Assembly (NCBI RefSeq): GCF_001632365.1
Contig: NW_024468546.1
Span: 117,019-181,018 of the forward strand
From: Laetiporus sulphureus 93-53
Taxonomy: Eukaryota; Basidiomycota; Agaricomycetes; Polyporales; Laetiporaceae
DNA: 64,000 bases
Reading direction: 5' to 3'
Shown here: in pieces, positions 11,872-22,457 of the stretch
How the letters are laid out: every line of letters begins with the position of its first letter
Numbering within the stretch: the stretch's first letter is position 1
The notes under the pieces: model-generated
The model's database searches: none
What the model saw: the letters and a program-made list of their open reading frames with translations, nothing else
Told to the model about the DNA's origin: nothing
Made by a program: the position numbers and the translations under genes

Positions 11872-12246
11872 TCAGAATCCCTGTCCATGATGCTGCACGA
11901 GGAGATATACGGTATCAGGGTCAATATCGCCGCAGCAGAGAAATCGTTCTGTACTTACAGGACCGGGTCCGCCGTGGGGCCCATCCATGGGAGCTTGCTG
12001 ACCTCCAGGGCCAGGAGGAGGATGGTCGGGCCCAGGATGCGGCTGATTGTGACCCAGCTGGCCAGGAGGACCGCCAGGGCCACCAGGACCGCCGGGACCA
12101 CCAGGACCGCCGGGACCACCAGGGCCATCGCCGGGACCACCGCCGGGACCGCCAGGACCGCCTGGAGGAGGAGGGCCCTGAGGGATTGGTGAGTCGATGA
12201 TGTCCGTAACGTCACGTCTTAGCGCACTTACGTGGTGTTGGTGCAT
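11872..12246 (-). CDS. Gly/Pro-rich microprotein, 84 aa, with histidine-rich ends
   Basis: Three exons join in phase: 12246-12232 (MHQHH), 12177-11959 (73 codons) and 11892-11872 (HHGQGF then stop), with introns of 54 and 66 nt that have GTAAGT donors and CAG acceptors. The middle exon is a run of GGP and GPGG units, then a less regular PPGQLGHNQPHPGPDH and GGQQAPMDGPHGGPGP. No signal peptide, transmembrane span or known domain is visible. A TATA box sits about 95 nt upstream of the ATG. Length, strict phase and strong splice sites favour a real gene over chance open sequence in a GC-rich repeat. The function is unknown; the His clusters at both ends and within could bind metal, which is speculation. 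It is not a collagen, because the repeat is not a regular Gly-X-Y series. Confidence 0.65.
   Translation of the reverse strand: MHQHHVSALRRDVTDIIDSPIPQGPPPPGGPGGPGGGPGDGPGGPGGPGGPGGPGGPGGPPGQLGHNQPHPGPDHPPPGPGGQQAPMDGPHGGPGPVSTERFLCCGDIDPDTVYLLVQHHGQGF
12058..12175 (-). repeat. GGPGGP-coding minisatellite
   Basis: On the plus strand the units CCAGGACCGCCGGGACCA and variants recur with 9- and 18-nt periodicity. They encode the GGP repeats of the microprotein and are likely to vary in number between strains. Confidence 0.7.
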
Positions 12247-12340
12247 ATCGTGAACTAAGAAGGGATCAGGCGAATTGGTTGAGTGGGTGATACGAGAGCG
12301 TTCTTGTGGGTGTTGGAATTTTGTAGTGGTTTGACTAACC

Positions 12341-12350
12341 TTTTATATAG
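12341..12350 (-). promoter_or_regulatory. TATA box of the Gly/Pro-rich gene
   Basis: The minus strand reads CTATATAAAAGG, close to the eukaryotic consensus, about 95 nt before the ATG at 12246. A consensus TATA box is often found in front of strongly or stress-regulated genes. Confidence 0.55.
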
Positions 12351-12359
12351 TCCATTCGA

Positions 12360-13096
12360 GGGTGCCTGGCTGGACGCAGCAATGCATCCTGCGCATTGGA
12401 ATAGATTCGGATGGACGCCCTCGCCCCAGACGCTAGAGCACGTTCACGTCAGCCCTGCTCATGCGCGGCAGGACGCGCAGTCGCCGCGGGGAATGCGAGC
12501 AATATCTGGGCTATGCACGTTGCGCTGTAGAAGCAACTGTCAAGCGTTAACAAACATCTCGCTCCGAGTCCCTCATTCATCGTATATCTAGTACAAAGCC
12601 CGCTGGTTGTCCACTGCTGTTATGTTTGCTGCGAATCCGCATTACACCGATGAAGGACTTCACTATCCGCATAGATTTAGGCATTCACAGGTCCTGTTAC
12701 GCAACAGAGTCGTTAGAGAACCTCTTCAGACTAAGCCTGACCAAGCATTCAGGAACCGAGTCGTTCTGTTTCTCTAGCACCTTGTCCGAAGGCTTGCACA
12801 CTCGGCGTGCCATTTAGTCCTTTCCGGGACAAGCAAATCTTATGAACCTGTGCTTGTGGCTCTGACTCGCTGCTTCTTATGATGTTGTGTCCCTTAACGT
12901 GTGTACTACCTGTTGTGGTTATGGCCGAATCACGATGGTCATCGACGAATGTTGTAACCATCATCAATTCTCGTTCCACAATAATCCAACCTTCCCCTCA
13001 ACATCACTTTCCTCTCCACAAAATTGCACTTATTGATCAAAAAGCGACATTATCCTACAGGATATATAGCCATGTTTAGATAGAGGTATATCTCCC
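12360..13096. other. Intergenic
   Basis: Upstream flank of the Gly/Pro-rich gene and downstream flank of the gene ending at 13097. No gene, repeat or RNA recognised. Confidence 0.5.
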
Positions 13097-13853
13097 TCAG
13101 TAGGTCTGGTCATTACCCCGAACACCATCCGGTCCACCGAGTTGCTTGTTCGCTGGGTGTGCACCTAAATATGTATTATGTAGTCAGTACAACCGTCGCT
13201 GATTCAATGGCAATCATCTGCGACTTACCCTGTGCAACGGCACGCTCCCTGCGCATGACTGCCTCACGCTCAAGTCGCTCAGCCTCAGCAAGCTCGGAAC
13301 TCTGCGCCTTGAACGCCTGCGCTTCCTGTTCTTTCTCTGCGCCCTTCGCCTGCAACGCCTGGCTTCCGATAAGCTCGCCGACTTTCTGCTCCACGCGGCC
13401 CTCCGCTCCGCGCACGCCGCCACCGCCGTGCAAGTTACTGGTATTAACGTTGTCCGTCGGGGAAATACGCTGCTCGGTATTGCCGTATCCGGTAGTCTGA
13501 ATTGTAACAGAAAACATTCGGTAAGAGAGAGAGGGAATGCCATCTCGAGTGCTTACGTCGTTATATCCCGTACGGCCCGATGCGCTACCGAGTGTATGGT
13601 GGCCACCACTACCAACTGCGTGCGTAGTACCGTCATTCTCGTAGGGAACGCCGCCTGTACCGGCGAGCGCGGTAGTGCCTCCAACGGTATTGGTATCGAT
13701 ACCGCGGCTCTCGTATTGGTTGGGGTCGTGACGACCTTTCTGTTCAGCCGCTTGAGCCCGCGTATTCTTTTCCTTGAGAGTTTGAACGTTCAAAGTTAGA
13801 GAACGGCGCATGCCAGCGATAATGAAACTAACCTTGCTCTTGAACAAGGGCAT
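13097..13853 (-). CDS. Small low-complexity protein with charged helical C-terminal half
   Basis: Minus-strand gene with four introns. It starts MPLFKSK, skips an intron beginning GTTAGT, and continues with EKNTRAQAAEQKGRHDPNQYE. A Gly/Ser/Thr-rich part follows (GGTTALAGTGGVPYE, GSGGHHTLGSASGRTGYND), then after an intron GYGNTEQRISPTDNVNTSN, then a charged Ala/Glu/Gln-rich part (VEQKVGELIGSQALQAKG, EAQAFKAQSSELAEAERLE). The last exon reads AHPANKQLGGPDGVRGNDQTY before the TGA at 13099-13097. Roughly 190-200 residues. There is no signal peptide or transmembrane span; the composition is like soluble stress or LEA-type fungal proteins, and similar hypothetical proteins are familiar from other basidiomycetes. 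A TATA box lies 120 nt upstream. The exact role is unknown. Confidence 0.7.
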
Positions 13854-13970
13854 GATTGCTTATGATGAAAGGTGGAAGATTGGAATCTGATTTTGGTGTG
13901 GTCGTGGCAGCGGTCGTCAATTCATAAACTGGAGGGGAGGACTATGTACCACCTTGGCGATGGGCCATGG

Positions 13971-13980
13971 TTTATATAGC
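13971..13980 (-). promoter_or_regulatory. TATA box
   Basis: The minus strand reads GCTATATAAACC, about 120 nt upstream of the ATG at 13853. It is the second strong TATA box within 2 kb, both serving small low-complexity proteins. Confidence 0.5.
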
Positions 13981-14623
13981 TGGTTGCATGGAGACTCGTA
14001 GCCCTGATGACGTAGCGGTGGGGATTGTGGAGGCGCAGGACACAGCCTCCGTCGGATTTTCGTGACAGGCGGAGAAAATTGCCCTGGAAATGACGAGCAT
14101 GGAGTCAGAGTGCGGAACGTCATGATGTACCGCGGAAACGCCAGGCCACGTGGAGGACGTGGCGAGGTTGAGGCTGTCGGAAAATAGATGCAAACAACCA
14201 CTGTGGCTGCGGGTAGCACACCGCCACAACGAACGTGACCGCGCTTGTTCAGGGTGTGCTTTAAGTACTCTTGGTAGTATCTAACCTGCGTGCTGCATTC
14301 GTACAGACGGAACTCTGCTGTTTTGTGCTTCTTTCAAAAACTTCCCATCATGGCTCGGAATCGACGTACTCGCGAGCACTCAATCTGGCTATCAGATTTA
14401 GCCTCGATCTCCTCCCCACGAGCCGTTTTTCCATAGGCAGCAAATATTTTCAGATTGCAGGCATCAATAGGCCGAGTTCACAACGTTGACTCCCACGATA
14501 GGATGCAGTGGCTGTGACAGGCAGTGCAGACTAGCGTCTATTAAGGCACGGCCACGCAAGTAGTGATCAATTCATAAAGGCAGAGGGAAAAAACCGAACA
14601 GCGCGCAGCTCCCACGAGCAACC
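13981..14623. other. Divergent intergenic region
   Basis: Lies between the gene starting at 13853 (-) and the F-box gene starting at 14624 (+), so it holds both promoters. No further gene recognised. Confidence 0.5.
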
Positions 14624-16023
14624 ATGTCTACAGATCCCATCCCGGAGCAGTTGCCAATCCTCGAGATACAAGCAGAAACGGACACAGACACGGTCCGAGC
14701 ACCAGACTGCAAGATGCTCGGCTTGCCTTATGATCTGCTCTTCAAGCTCTGCAGCTACCTATCACCCGTCGACGTCTCTTCCCAGCTCAGCACCTGCAAG
14801 GCATTTCACCAGCATGCCAGGGATCACTCGATCTGGCAGCGTATGTCCGCCCGGTTTGGGCTCCGAGATGATGCCACATTTCCAGGCCTATCGTCATACA
14901 CGGTCTTCACGCAGTTGCTGTACCCATACGGTGCCTTGCTCGGCCTATGGACGAGCGACCACGAGTATGTGGGATCCATGATGCACTTCCGCCTCCTCTC
15001 GGGAGATGACCACGAGGATGGCGGGATCGTTGCCGAGGCTTGGGAGTTTCCCGAGGAACGATCCGTTGACCAGATGCCCACTCCCCCCAAATACACTAGG
15101 GCCTTCAAGATATGCTTTGATCGTCATAAAAATGTAGCGAAGGACACGCCGCCATCCGTGCGCGTGCTTTGCGGTGGCATAGACGCTCATCCTGCCACCT
15201 TGCAGGTGCATGCGCCCTCCTATCAAAGCTATATGTACAAGGATATCGACGAGGAAACGGGGGAAACGGATTTTTTCCCCATAGCCGATGCGCCATGGTA
15301 TGACGCAGAGCGTGAGCTGCCCCACCTGAAAGCCTGCACGGACACCGACGGTCAACCTCGTAGAGCTCCCGTCAGCGACGTTCCCGTGCCCTCCATATAC
15401 CCTGCAACCACCCGCACGCTCAATCCTGGCTCGATCTTGCTTCGGTGCTCCGTGCCAAGGTGTACACAGTTCCATCGGCCGAAGCTGAACATTCGCACCA
15501 TCGTGAAGTGGCCGCCGCAATTTTTCCCAATGAAGTCCATTGTCCAGAAGGGAATAGACCCATGCGACGAGGAATGGTCGCCGGAGGCGCTTGTTGGGCT
15601 GTGGTTGGGGCGCTATAGCGAGACCACCACGCAATGTCTCTATCTGGCGTGGAGTCCGAAGAAGATGAAACTGTATGCGTTCAAGACCACGGGTGATAGC
15701 TGTGTGACCCGTGGTTCCTGGGCCTGGACAGTGCGTACAAGGTCTCGCTTGGATAGTGTCCCAGCGATTGCAAGAGCCCATGGCTTGGAGCCAGACATCG
15801 ACCGTTTGTTCTCGGGGAAAGAGTTTGTGGCGATACCAGAGTTTACGTGAGTTAACTTTTGCAACTTAAGCAGGTGATGAGACACTGACAATTGCCCAGA
15901 GGTCTTGAAATATTGGACATTATTCTGAAGGTTCGTGGGCCTGACGAATTGCAAGTTTGGTGGAAGAGCAATGACACTGTCCTCGTATACACTCGTTTGA
16001 CGAGTGACATGATGAGGGTCTGA
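14624..16023 (+). CDS. F-box protein, 448 aa
   Basis: Exon 1 is 14624-15846 and exon 2 is 15900-16023 (1347 nt, exact). Without the 53-nt intron the frame would stop at 15850; splicing GTGAGT to CAG adds GLEILDIILKVRG and ends at VYTRLTSDMMRV. An F-box lies at about residues 34-72 (LPYDLLFKLCSYLSPVDVSS, CKAFHQHARDHSIWQR); this motif binds Skp1 in SCF ubiquitin ligases. Further on, LWTSDHEYVGSMMHF and LVGLWLGRYSETTTQCLYL with TTGDSCVTRGSW resemble the substrate-side domain seen in FBXO31-type proteins (GLW.G.Y and TGDPN.P.G patterns). The likely role is substrate receptor for ubiquitination; the target is unknown. A long antisense open stretch (15781-14945) is judged a shadow of this coding region. 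Confidence 0.82.
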
Positions 16024-16382
16024 GGTTAATCTGGCCACCGTCAAGTAGCCCATGAAGGTCCGGACTCCCAGGTTACCCTGTGTACATGTGTCACGCTTCC
16101 ATAATACTATGGTGAATATGTACACACTGTTTTACGAAGTGTACTCAATGATCCTACTCACGATATGGTGAATGATGGCCACACAGGCGCAGTCAATTGA
16201 GATGCAGTAGCCGTCTTTGACAGAGGGGATCCCTATTTGGCAGGCGCTGTTGAATGGGTGGTGTCACGGCTGCCAGCGGTCACAGCACGCCTGCCGCACA
16301 ATTTCAACACAAGCCTCACCGTCCGACTCTGCTCTTTCGTTCGTACTGACATCCGCACTGTAACTTACACCTAACCTGTGCC

Positions 16383-18393
16383 ATGTCTCACGCCGTAGCC
16401 AGGATCATGGACATTGGCCGAGGGCCATCCGAGTTCCTGGACGCGCTGGACGCGTTCATCTCTACCATCTTGACACCGTCGCTGCACTCTGCGAGAGCAC
16501 TTGTCACACCCGTCCTTTTTCCTCATGTTATGTTTCCTACGGACCTTTTTGGTTGGTCGGTGGTGACGATCACGTACAGGTCGGCTGGTTTTACAGTAGA
16601 CCCCATCGTGTTGGTCGTCAATGTCTTCGTTTGGGTGGTATCATTGAGCATCGGAGTGCTCGTATATGACAAGTACCAGGCAGTTTCGGTTCCAGCCAAG
16701 GTTAGTGGCTGCCTCACCTGTTGGCACTGGACTGACATGATCATCTTAAGCGGGCTCCCTCCAAGCCTGTGATGTACCAATATCCTCCAGATGATTGTGA
16801 AGTGTTCGTTCACTACCGACGACCTGAGGAACAGCTCCTCAAGTGGAGACAGCTTACACCAGAAGAGGAATTCACATCACAACAACTGCTGTTTACGAAG
16901 GGCGGTACAGTATTCTTGCGTTACTTCTTGGGTCTCGTCTCGGTCGTCAAGCAAGTTCCACCTCATTTCATAGTACGGATGGCTCTCGGTGTCAAGACCA
17001 GAATCAATATCGAAAAATCGATAGCCTCGGCAGCGATCAAACCTCCCATAGTCACAGTTGGCGGTTACTTTCCTCTGGTCAACGCTCTTTACGGTCCGGC
17101 TGCTGTCTCGCTGAGCTCGTTCCTTGGTCTTGGTCCTCTGGTTTCCGGTCATTTGCAGCTCATTGCATCTCAGCTTGGCATTCCTCGGTGTAGTCTTCTT
17201 TCAAACCAATTTCGTCACTTGTCGCCCGAATCAATCAATCAGGTATCTATGTTGATCCCAGCTGGATTGGAGCGATTGTATGCACACAAGCTTTTAGGTG
17301 CTCTGACGCTGCCTTTTGTGGAAAATCTCAATATGGCTTTGAGACTCTGGAGTCCGGCGTTGACCACGGTCTTCTATGTGATTGACGGCACGCGCAAGGT
17401 GACAGTCCTTCCCGTCCCTTGTGGCGTGTCCGTGTTGCCTGCGACCCCTGCAATCAGGCATAAACAATCGGCCCTCGTTGCGCTGAACGGGATGCGTCCA
17501 TCCTCTGTGATCTTGCCATTGCTCTTGTGGGCTCTCCGTTCGAATTGTCCTCCGCTGTATGTCTCGCTGCCTAACTACTCCGGCATCATCACGATTCATA
17601 CGGTCACTTTGATTGGCACGAGATCTCTGCTCATCACGGCTTCAACCTCCTCGCATGCCGATCATACCGATTCTGATGACTATATGCTCGTATATCTTGG
17701 TTCCTGTCCTTCTGGCATTCATGGAGACCGCAACGAGGACGAATCAATTGTGCTCACCCAATGCGACCCCAATAAAACCAAGATTATGCACGCCGATGGT
17801 GTGCTGCTCGTGGGCGTGGACGACACGGAAGAAGTACACCGTCGCAAGCCTCGGAGACGCGGAGGGAAGAAAGTCACCGCTCGGCGCAACCGCGAGCGCG
17901 CTGCAAGGGCCGCCGCTGGCAGTGATAGTGAGTGCACTTACCAACAGTACACTCTCATTCTCATTGAGCGTCGCAGCAGCGTACGAAGGCGCTCCGAACG
18001 GCGACCATTCGGAAGATCTCTACGAGATCGTGTACGATGTCTCGAACACGCCTGCTCCGGAAACAGAGTCAGAACCTGAATCAGAGTCGGGTTCCGATTC
18101 TGATTCTGAGCCGGAGCCTGGTGTACAGACTGAAAGTGTTCATAGAAAGAGACCTCCGCGAGCAGGTAGGAAGAGGACTAGGCAGCTGCGGCGCCAGATG
18201 GAAGCCGCTCGATCTGCTGCGAATGGTGGGTGAAGACGTCCCCTTCTACATGCCGCGAAATCCTGACAATTTTCCAGGAGCTTCGGGTGCCCGTCATTCA
18301 CAATCCCCGAGGACGCCGGCCACTCCAGCGAACTCACGTACTACGAACGATCGGTCACGGTGGTCTTCTGGTGGACGTCGGCGCTGGAGCTAG
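16383..18393 (+). CDS. Orphan membrane-anchored protein with acidic and basic C-terminal tracts, 619 aa
   Basis: Four exons close in phase: 16383-16700, 16751-17927, 17977-18225 and 18278-18393 (1860 nt). One or two transmembrane spans lie near the N terminus (VLVVNVFVWVVSLSIGVLVY, about residues 80-100). A large globular part of unknown fold follows, with FVHYRRPEEQLLKW near its start and hydrophobic stretches (VFLRYFLGLVSVV, SVILPLLLWAL). The C terminus is low complexity: a basic stretch RRKPRRRGGKKVTARRNRERA, then an acidic Glu/Ser/Asp stretch (ETESEPESESGSDSDSEPE), then a second Arg-rich stretch, then a Ser/Arg/Pro tail. I do not recognise the family. Alternating basic and acidic tails are common in proteins that contact nucleic acid or histones, yet the N-terminal membrane span points to an organelle or envelope surface; both statements are inference. 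Confidence 0.72.
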
Positions 18394-18810
18394 CTTCACC
18401 CCGAAGATGTCGTTCAATGAACTGCAAGGGCCGCGAAAACATTTCTGTTTGCTATCCTTCTAATATATTACCTTGATTTGCGAGCCAAGGTGGATGTCTT
18501 TCCTATGCTCGAGCTGGTGCTGTTGCCACCGCTTTCTCTTATATACATCGTTCTTGAATGTCACTATATGATAGATGTGTACAGATTCATACTACACGCC
18601 CATTTCGTTCATTCACACGATAGTTGCGTGCAGGGTGACGCGAGAAGCACACTTATGCGTCAGGCCTTCAGGTCTCAGGTTGGGATGGATCGCATGGTAT
18701 CTTCATAGTGTCTTGCCGCTCACGTGTCGACAGTCTATTCTAATGGATATCATAGATGGAGATTATCACAACTACAGTATGTTACTTTTTGCCGCGGCGG
18801 AAGAAGGGAG
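18394..18810. other. Convergent 3' flanks
   Basis: Between the end of the orphan membrane protein (+) and the end of PWP2 (-). No gene seen. Confidence 0.55.
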
Positions 18811-21791
18811 TCATGCCTCCTGCATGACAGCATCGTTGCCGCTCTGTGTTTCTGCAGCCTGCTTCAGCTTCATCTGGTCTAAAAGGAACGCCAGTGTAGA
18901 ACTGTTCTCTTCGCATCTGCAATCAATGTCATCAATTTACCGACAAGGCATCGCAACAACGAATGACTCACAATCCCATAATCAGCCGCTCAAATTCACC
19001 CAACGCCTTCTGTAGTGACCTCAGCACGCTGGCGTGCTCGCCCGCACGGTCTCTCAAAAATCGCCCATGCGTTCCCAGAACAGCTTTCACCCAGACCATC
19101 ACGAACTCCACGCGAGGACTGGCCTCCAGCGCCTCCGCCACACATCGCATCAACGGGCCCACATAGACCTGCGGCAGGCCCCGCACAACCAGCCGGATGT
19201 CATCTCTCGGTACAGCACAGAAGACACGATGAATCAACGCGCGTTCATTTAAACGGAACGCGGTGATCAGCGCAGGAAGGAATGACCGCTCCGACAGCAG
19301 CTGCAGCACGGACTGCGGAGTCACGTCCATTGCAAGGTCCACAGGATCGAACCCTACGCCTTCATCCAAGGAGTAGATCAGCAGTCCCTCTGTGGTCGCC
19401 GCCGCCCACGCCCGGCCCGTCGGTGCGAACCTCACGCATGTCGTCCTCACTTCCTCCTTCACGCGCCTCCGCGCAAGGTCGTTCCGCTTCGCGCCCGGCA
19501 GCTCGTCGTCACGCTGCCGCCGCTCGTCAACATCGCTATCGTCCCCGCGCTGGTCGATGAGGTCCAGGTTTCCCGCCTCCGTCACCTTCCGACTGTCCAG
19601 CATCTCCTGCGTGCCCTCGAGGCTGAGGTTGTCCGATGTCCGGAAGCGCTTCAGCAACACGCCCGCGCGCACGTCGTACAGCGCGACGTATGGGCTCCGC
19701 CCGCCCGCGAGCACACACCGGCCATCGGCTGTGTAGCACAGGCTGTTGTGCGCTCCGCCTCCTGCGGCAACAGTGACGTCGCCTGCCTTGCGACCGGGCG
19801 CTGCGTCTCTGCGGCCGTCGATGGCTCCTGTCTGCCGACCCTGAGTCACGTCGAAGAAAATCAGCTGTCCGTCGAGAGTCGCGACAGCAAGCTCGTTTCC
19901 ATCTGGTCTGAACGCCACCGCAAGCACCTCGGATGATAATTGGAATGGCTCGACGAGATGGCTACGCCCGAACACGTTCCATAACCGGACGGTGCGGTCC
20001 CATGATCCACTGGCGAGCAAGTTCCCTGTTGGCGAGAATGCAAGCGCGCATACAGGGGCTGTGTGACCGGCCAGCACGTCTAGCAGCTTTCCCGTCTGCA
20101 CGCTCCATAGGCAGATCTCGAAGTTGTCCTGAGAGCCTGCGGCGACTGCTTCTCCGCTAGGATCGACGGCGAGTGACGCGAACTGCGCTGGCGTCGGCGA
20201 CGTGAACGTCCGGAAGACACGATACCGGATGAGGTCCGCCGCGCGCACTGTTCCGTCAAGCGATGCAGAGAAGAGGACCTGCCCAGCCTTGGCGAACTCC
20301 ACGGTGCTGACAGGTGCAGAGTGCTCCGAAAACGTTACGAAGCAGAACCCCGACGTGCTGTTCCACACTTTCACTTTCCCGTCCTCGCCACCAGTGGCAA
20401 GGTTCATACCGTCTGGTGCGTACGCGAGAGTGTTCATGGTCGAAAAGTGGCCTTGTTGCTTGAGCACGTACGACTGGCTCTGCCACTCCCACACGAGCAG
20501 CTGCCCGAGGCGTGCCGCACCGAATGCAAGCCACTCGCCGGACGTATTTACCGCGACGGAGGAGATCTTCTCTTGCGAGATGCTCAGCGTGTGCAGGTTG
20601 GTAAAGTCGGGCATCTCCCACAGCCCAAAGACGCCTGTGGAGAAGCCGACTACGAGCAAGCCCGAAGGGCGATGGAACGTGCTGCAGACGACGCGTGTTC
20701 CAGGCTGGTTGAAGTAGTTGCGCTGGTGTACACCCCACCGGGTATGTGCGATCGAGTCGGCGAGCGTCGATGAGGATGCGACAAACTGAGGCTCATCGTC
20801 CGAGTCAGCCTCCTCTGAAGGCTTTGCCTTCCATGTGAAGACGGCACCGTCTCGGCTTACAGTGTAAATCTATTGTAGGATTAGCACCCAGCCATTAAAG
20901 AAAGATAAGCCAGACATACGATTTTTCCGTTAGCAGAGAAGTACGCGTTGATCACGATGTCTCGATGACCGGCGAACGTCTTGGGACGAAAACCTTCCAC
21001 AGGGTCCAGTGTGAAGAGACGAGCGGTCATGTCCCGCGATGTAGTTAGGAAACATCTGCGCCTTATTTCAGTCCGAGTCGTGGCTAACAAATGCGGTCAA
21101 CTTACTGAGAGTCAGGGGACCACTTAATGCTCAGCACCTCATCATGATGACCAGTGTATGTCCTGTGCAGGTTGAACGGGGCGAATTCCCGGATGAGGTG
21201 ATTCGGCGTGCGCCAGACCTGCACGTGTGAATCGTGGCTTACTGCGATGTACCTGAGGAATGTCAGCAATGAAAGATCTGATATTCAGAAGCTTGATGCA
21301 GCCTACTCACTTCCCATCTGGAGAAAACTTGATCGACTTGACAGGATTGTGAAAGTTGAAATGGTGCAGAACGACGCCTCTCCGGAAGTTGACAAGCAGT
21401 GCACGTCCATCTGGGAAAATGGTGAATACTCATGATGACAACATAAGGAAAAGAGGACGTACCTTCGTCTACACTGATCAACACATTAGAATCCGGGCTC
21501 AGCGCAATGGCCGCGATGTTCTTGCGATTCTCAAATGGAAACGTGCGAGACTTGTTACTGAGAATCATCAACATTTTCTCACACATCTCAGAGTTAATAG
21601 ACTCACTTCACAAGATCAAAGACAGACACTCTATTGCCGACAGGACTAAGCACGGAGTTGCCATCAGGAGTGAAGACGATATTGCCCTGTCTGTACACAG
21701 TCCCGCAGAGATTTGAAAACTATTATCGTGTTAACATTGGCGGTTGTGAGAAAGTCATGGAGCCGATAAGTACCTTGAAGTTGGCCTTCAT
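18811..21791 (-). CDS. PWP2: Periodic tryptophan protein 2 (U3 snoRNP / UTP-B subunit), 870 aa
   Basis: Eight exons on the minus strand close exactly (2613 nt): 21791-21774 (MKANFK), 21719-21608, 21557-21463, 21410-21311, 21252-21106, 21055-20920, 20869-18971 and 18916-18811. The N terminus reads FSNLCGTVYRQGN and SPVGNRVSVFDLV, typical of PWP2. WD repeats run through both halves: LTTSRDMTARLFTLDP, ATGGEDGKVKVWN, SASLDGTVRAADL, ASGSWDRTVRLWN. The last 190 residues form the Utp12-type helical domain (TPQSVLQLLSERSFLPALITA). The final intron turns an apparent stop after ERLIMGL into LCEENSSTLAFLLDQMKLKQ. PWP2 is a nucleolar scaffold of the UTP-B complex that docks U3 snoRNA on the 35S pre-rRNA for 18S processing, and is essential in yeast. 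The length matches the family (about 850-920 aa). This is the best-supported gene in the window. Confidence 0.96.
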
Positions 21792-22457
21792 CAGAAGTAC
21801 TTAGACTGGCAGCGTTTGCGCAAATGCAATACTGGATCTCACTCCCAACACTGCCCGGGAACAGACAAGACTTGCAAAGTCCTACAGAAAGCAACAAGCT
21901 AGACCAAAGTGCAGTTCACCGCAGTTGGAGGAAGACTCGAGCTAGAGAGCGAGAACAGCACAGAATAGTTTCGCAGAAAAGTGATCAAGCAACCAGTAGG
22001 AAAGCATAAATCAAGCAGCGCCTAAATGGCCACACGTGACCTATGTAAACTCTGACTGGTGGCCACAATTTCCATAGAGGCGCGCAAAGACAGTGCCGCC
22101 GTGGTCGATCAGGCGATGGCATATATACTTCATCATGACCAGGAAGCAGCTTTCTGACGCCATTAAGGACGAAAACCTCACGACATCACGGCCTCAATTA
22201 GCTTCAGCCGAGGTCGTCGTATTATAATGCACAAGATTGGTAAAGTTACCGCCATTTTAGTGCTTTAGCGCATTGCATACTTGCATCGGTGGTGAGAAGT
22301 ATGGTTTCCCTTGATCATTTCATGCGATCCCAAGGCTTGTATTTATTCACGATGCATGATTCATCACTGTCATGTAAAACACATTCTCAACTCGGCGATT
22401 CGAAACTTGATATGCTGACACCCAATCGAGTTAGAGCAGTAGAAAGGCCCAGAACTC
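21792..22457. other. Intergenic: PWP2 promoter and MFS 3' flank
   Basis: Contains the PWP2 upstream region; no gene, TATA box or repeat recognised. Confidence 0.5.

Noticed and set aside
12058..12175. Collagen-like protein
   Set aside because: The repeat is GGP/GPGG rather than continuous Gly-X-Y triplets, and no collagen-type flanking domain is present.
14945..15781. 278-codon minus-strand open frame
   Set aside because: It lies entirely opposite the F-box coding exon, shows no family motif, and is explained as the antisense shadow of a GC-rich conserved gene.
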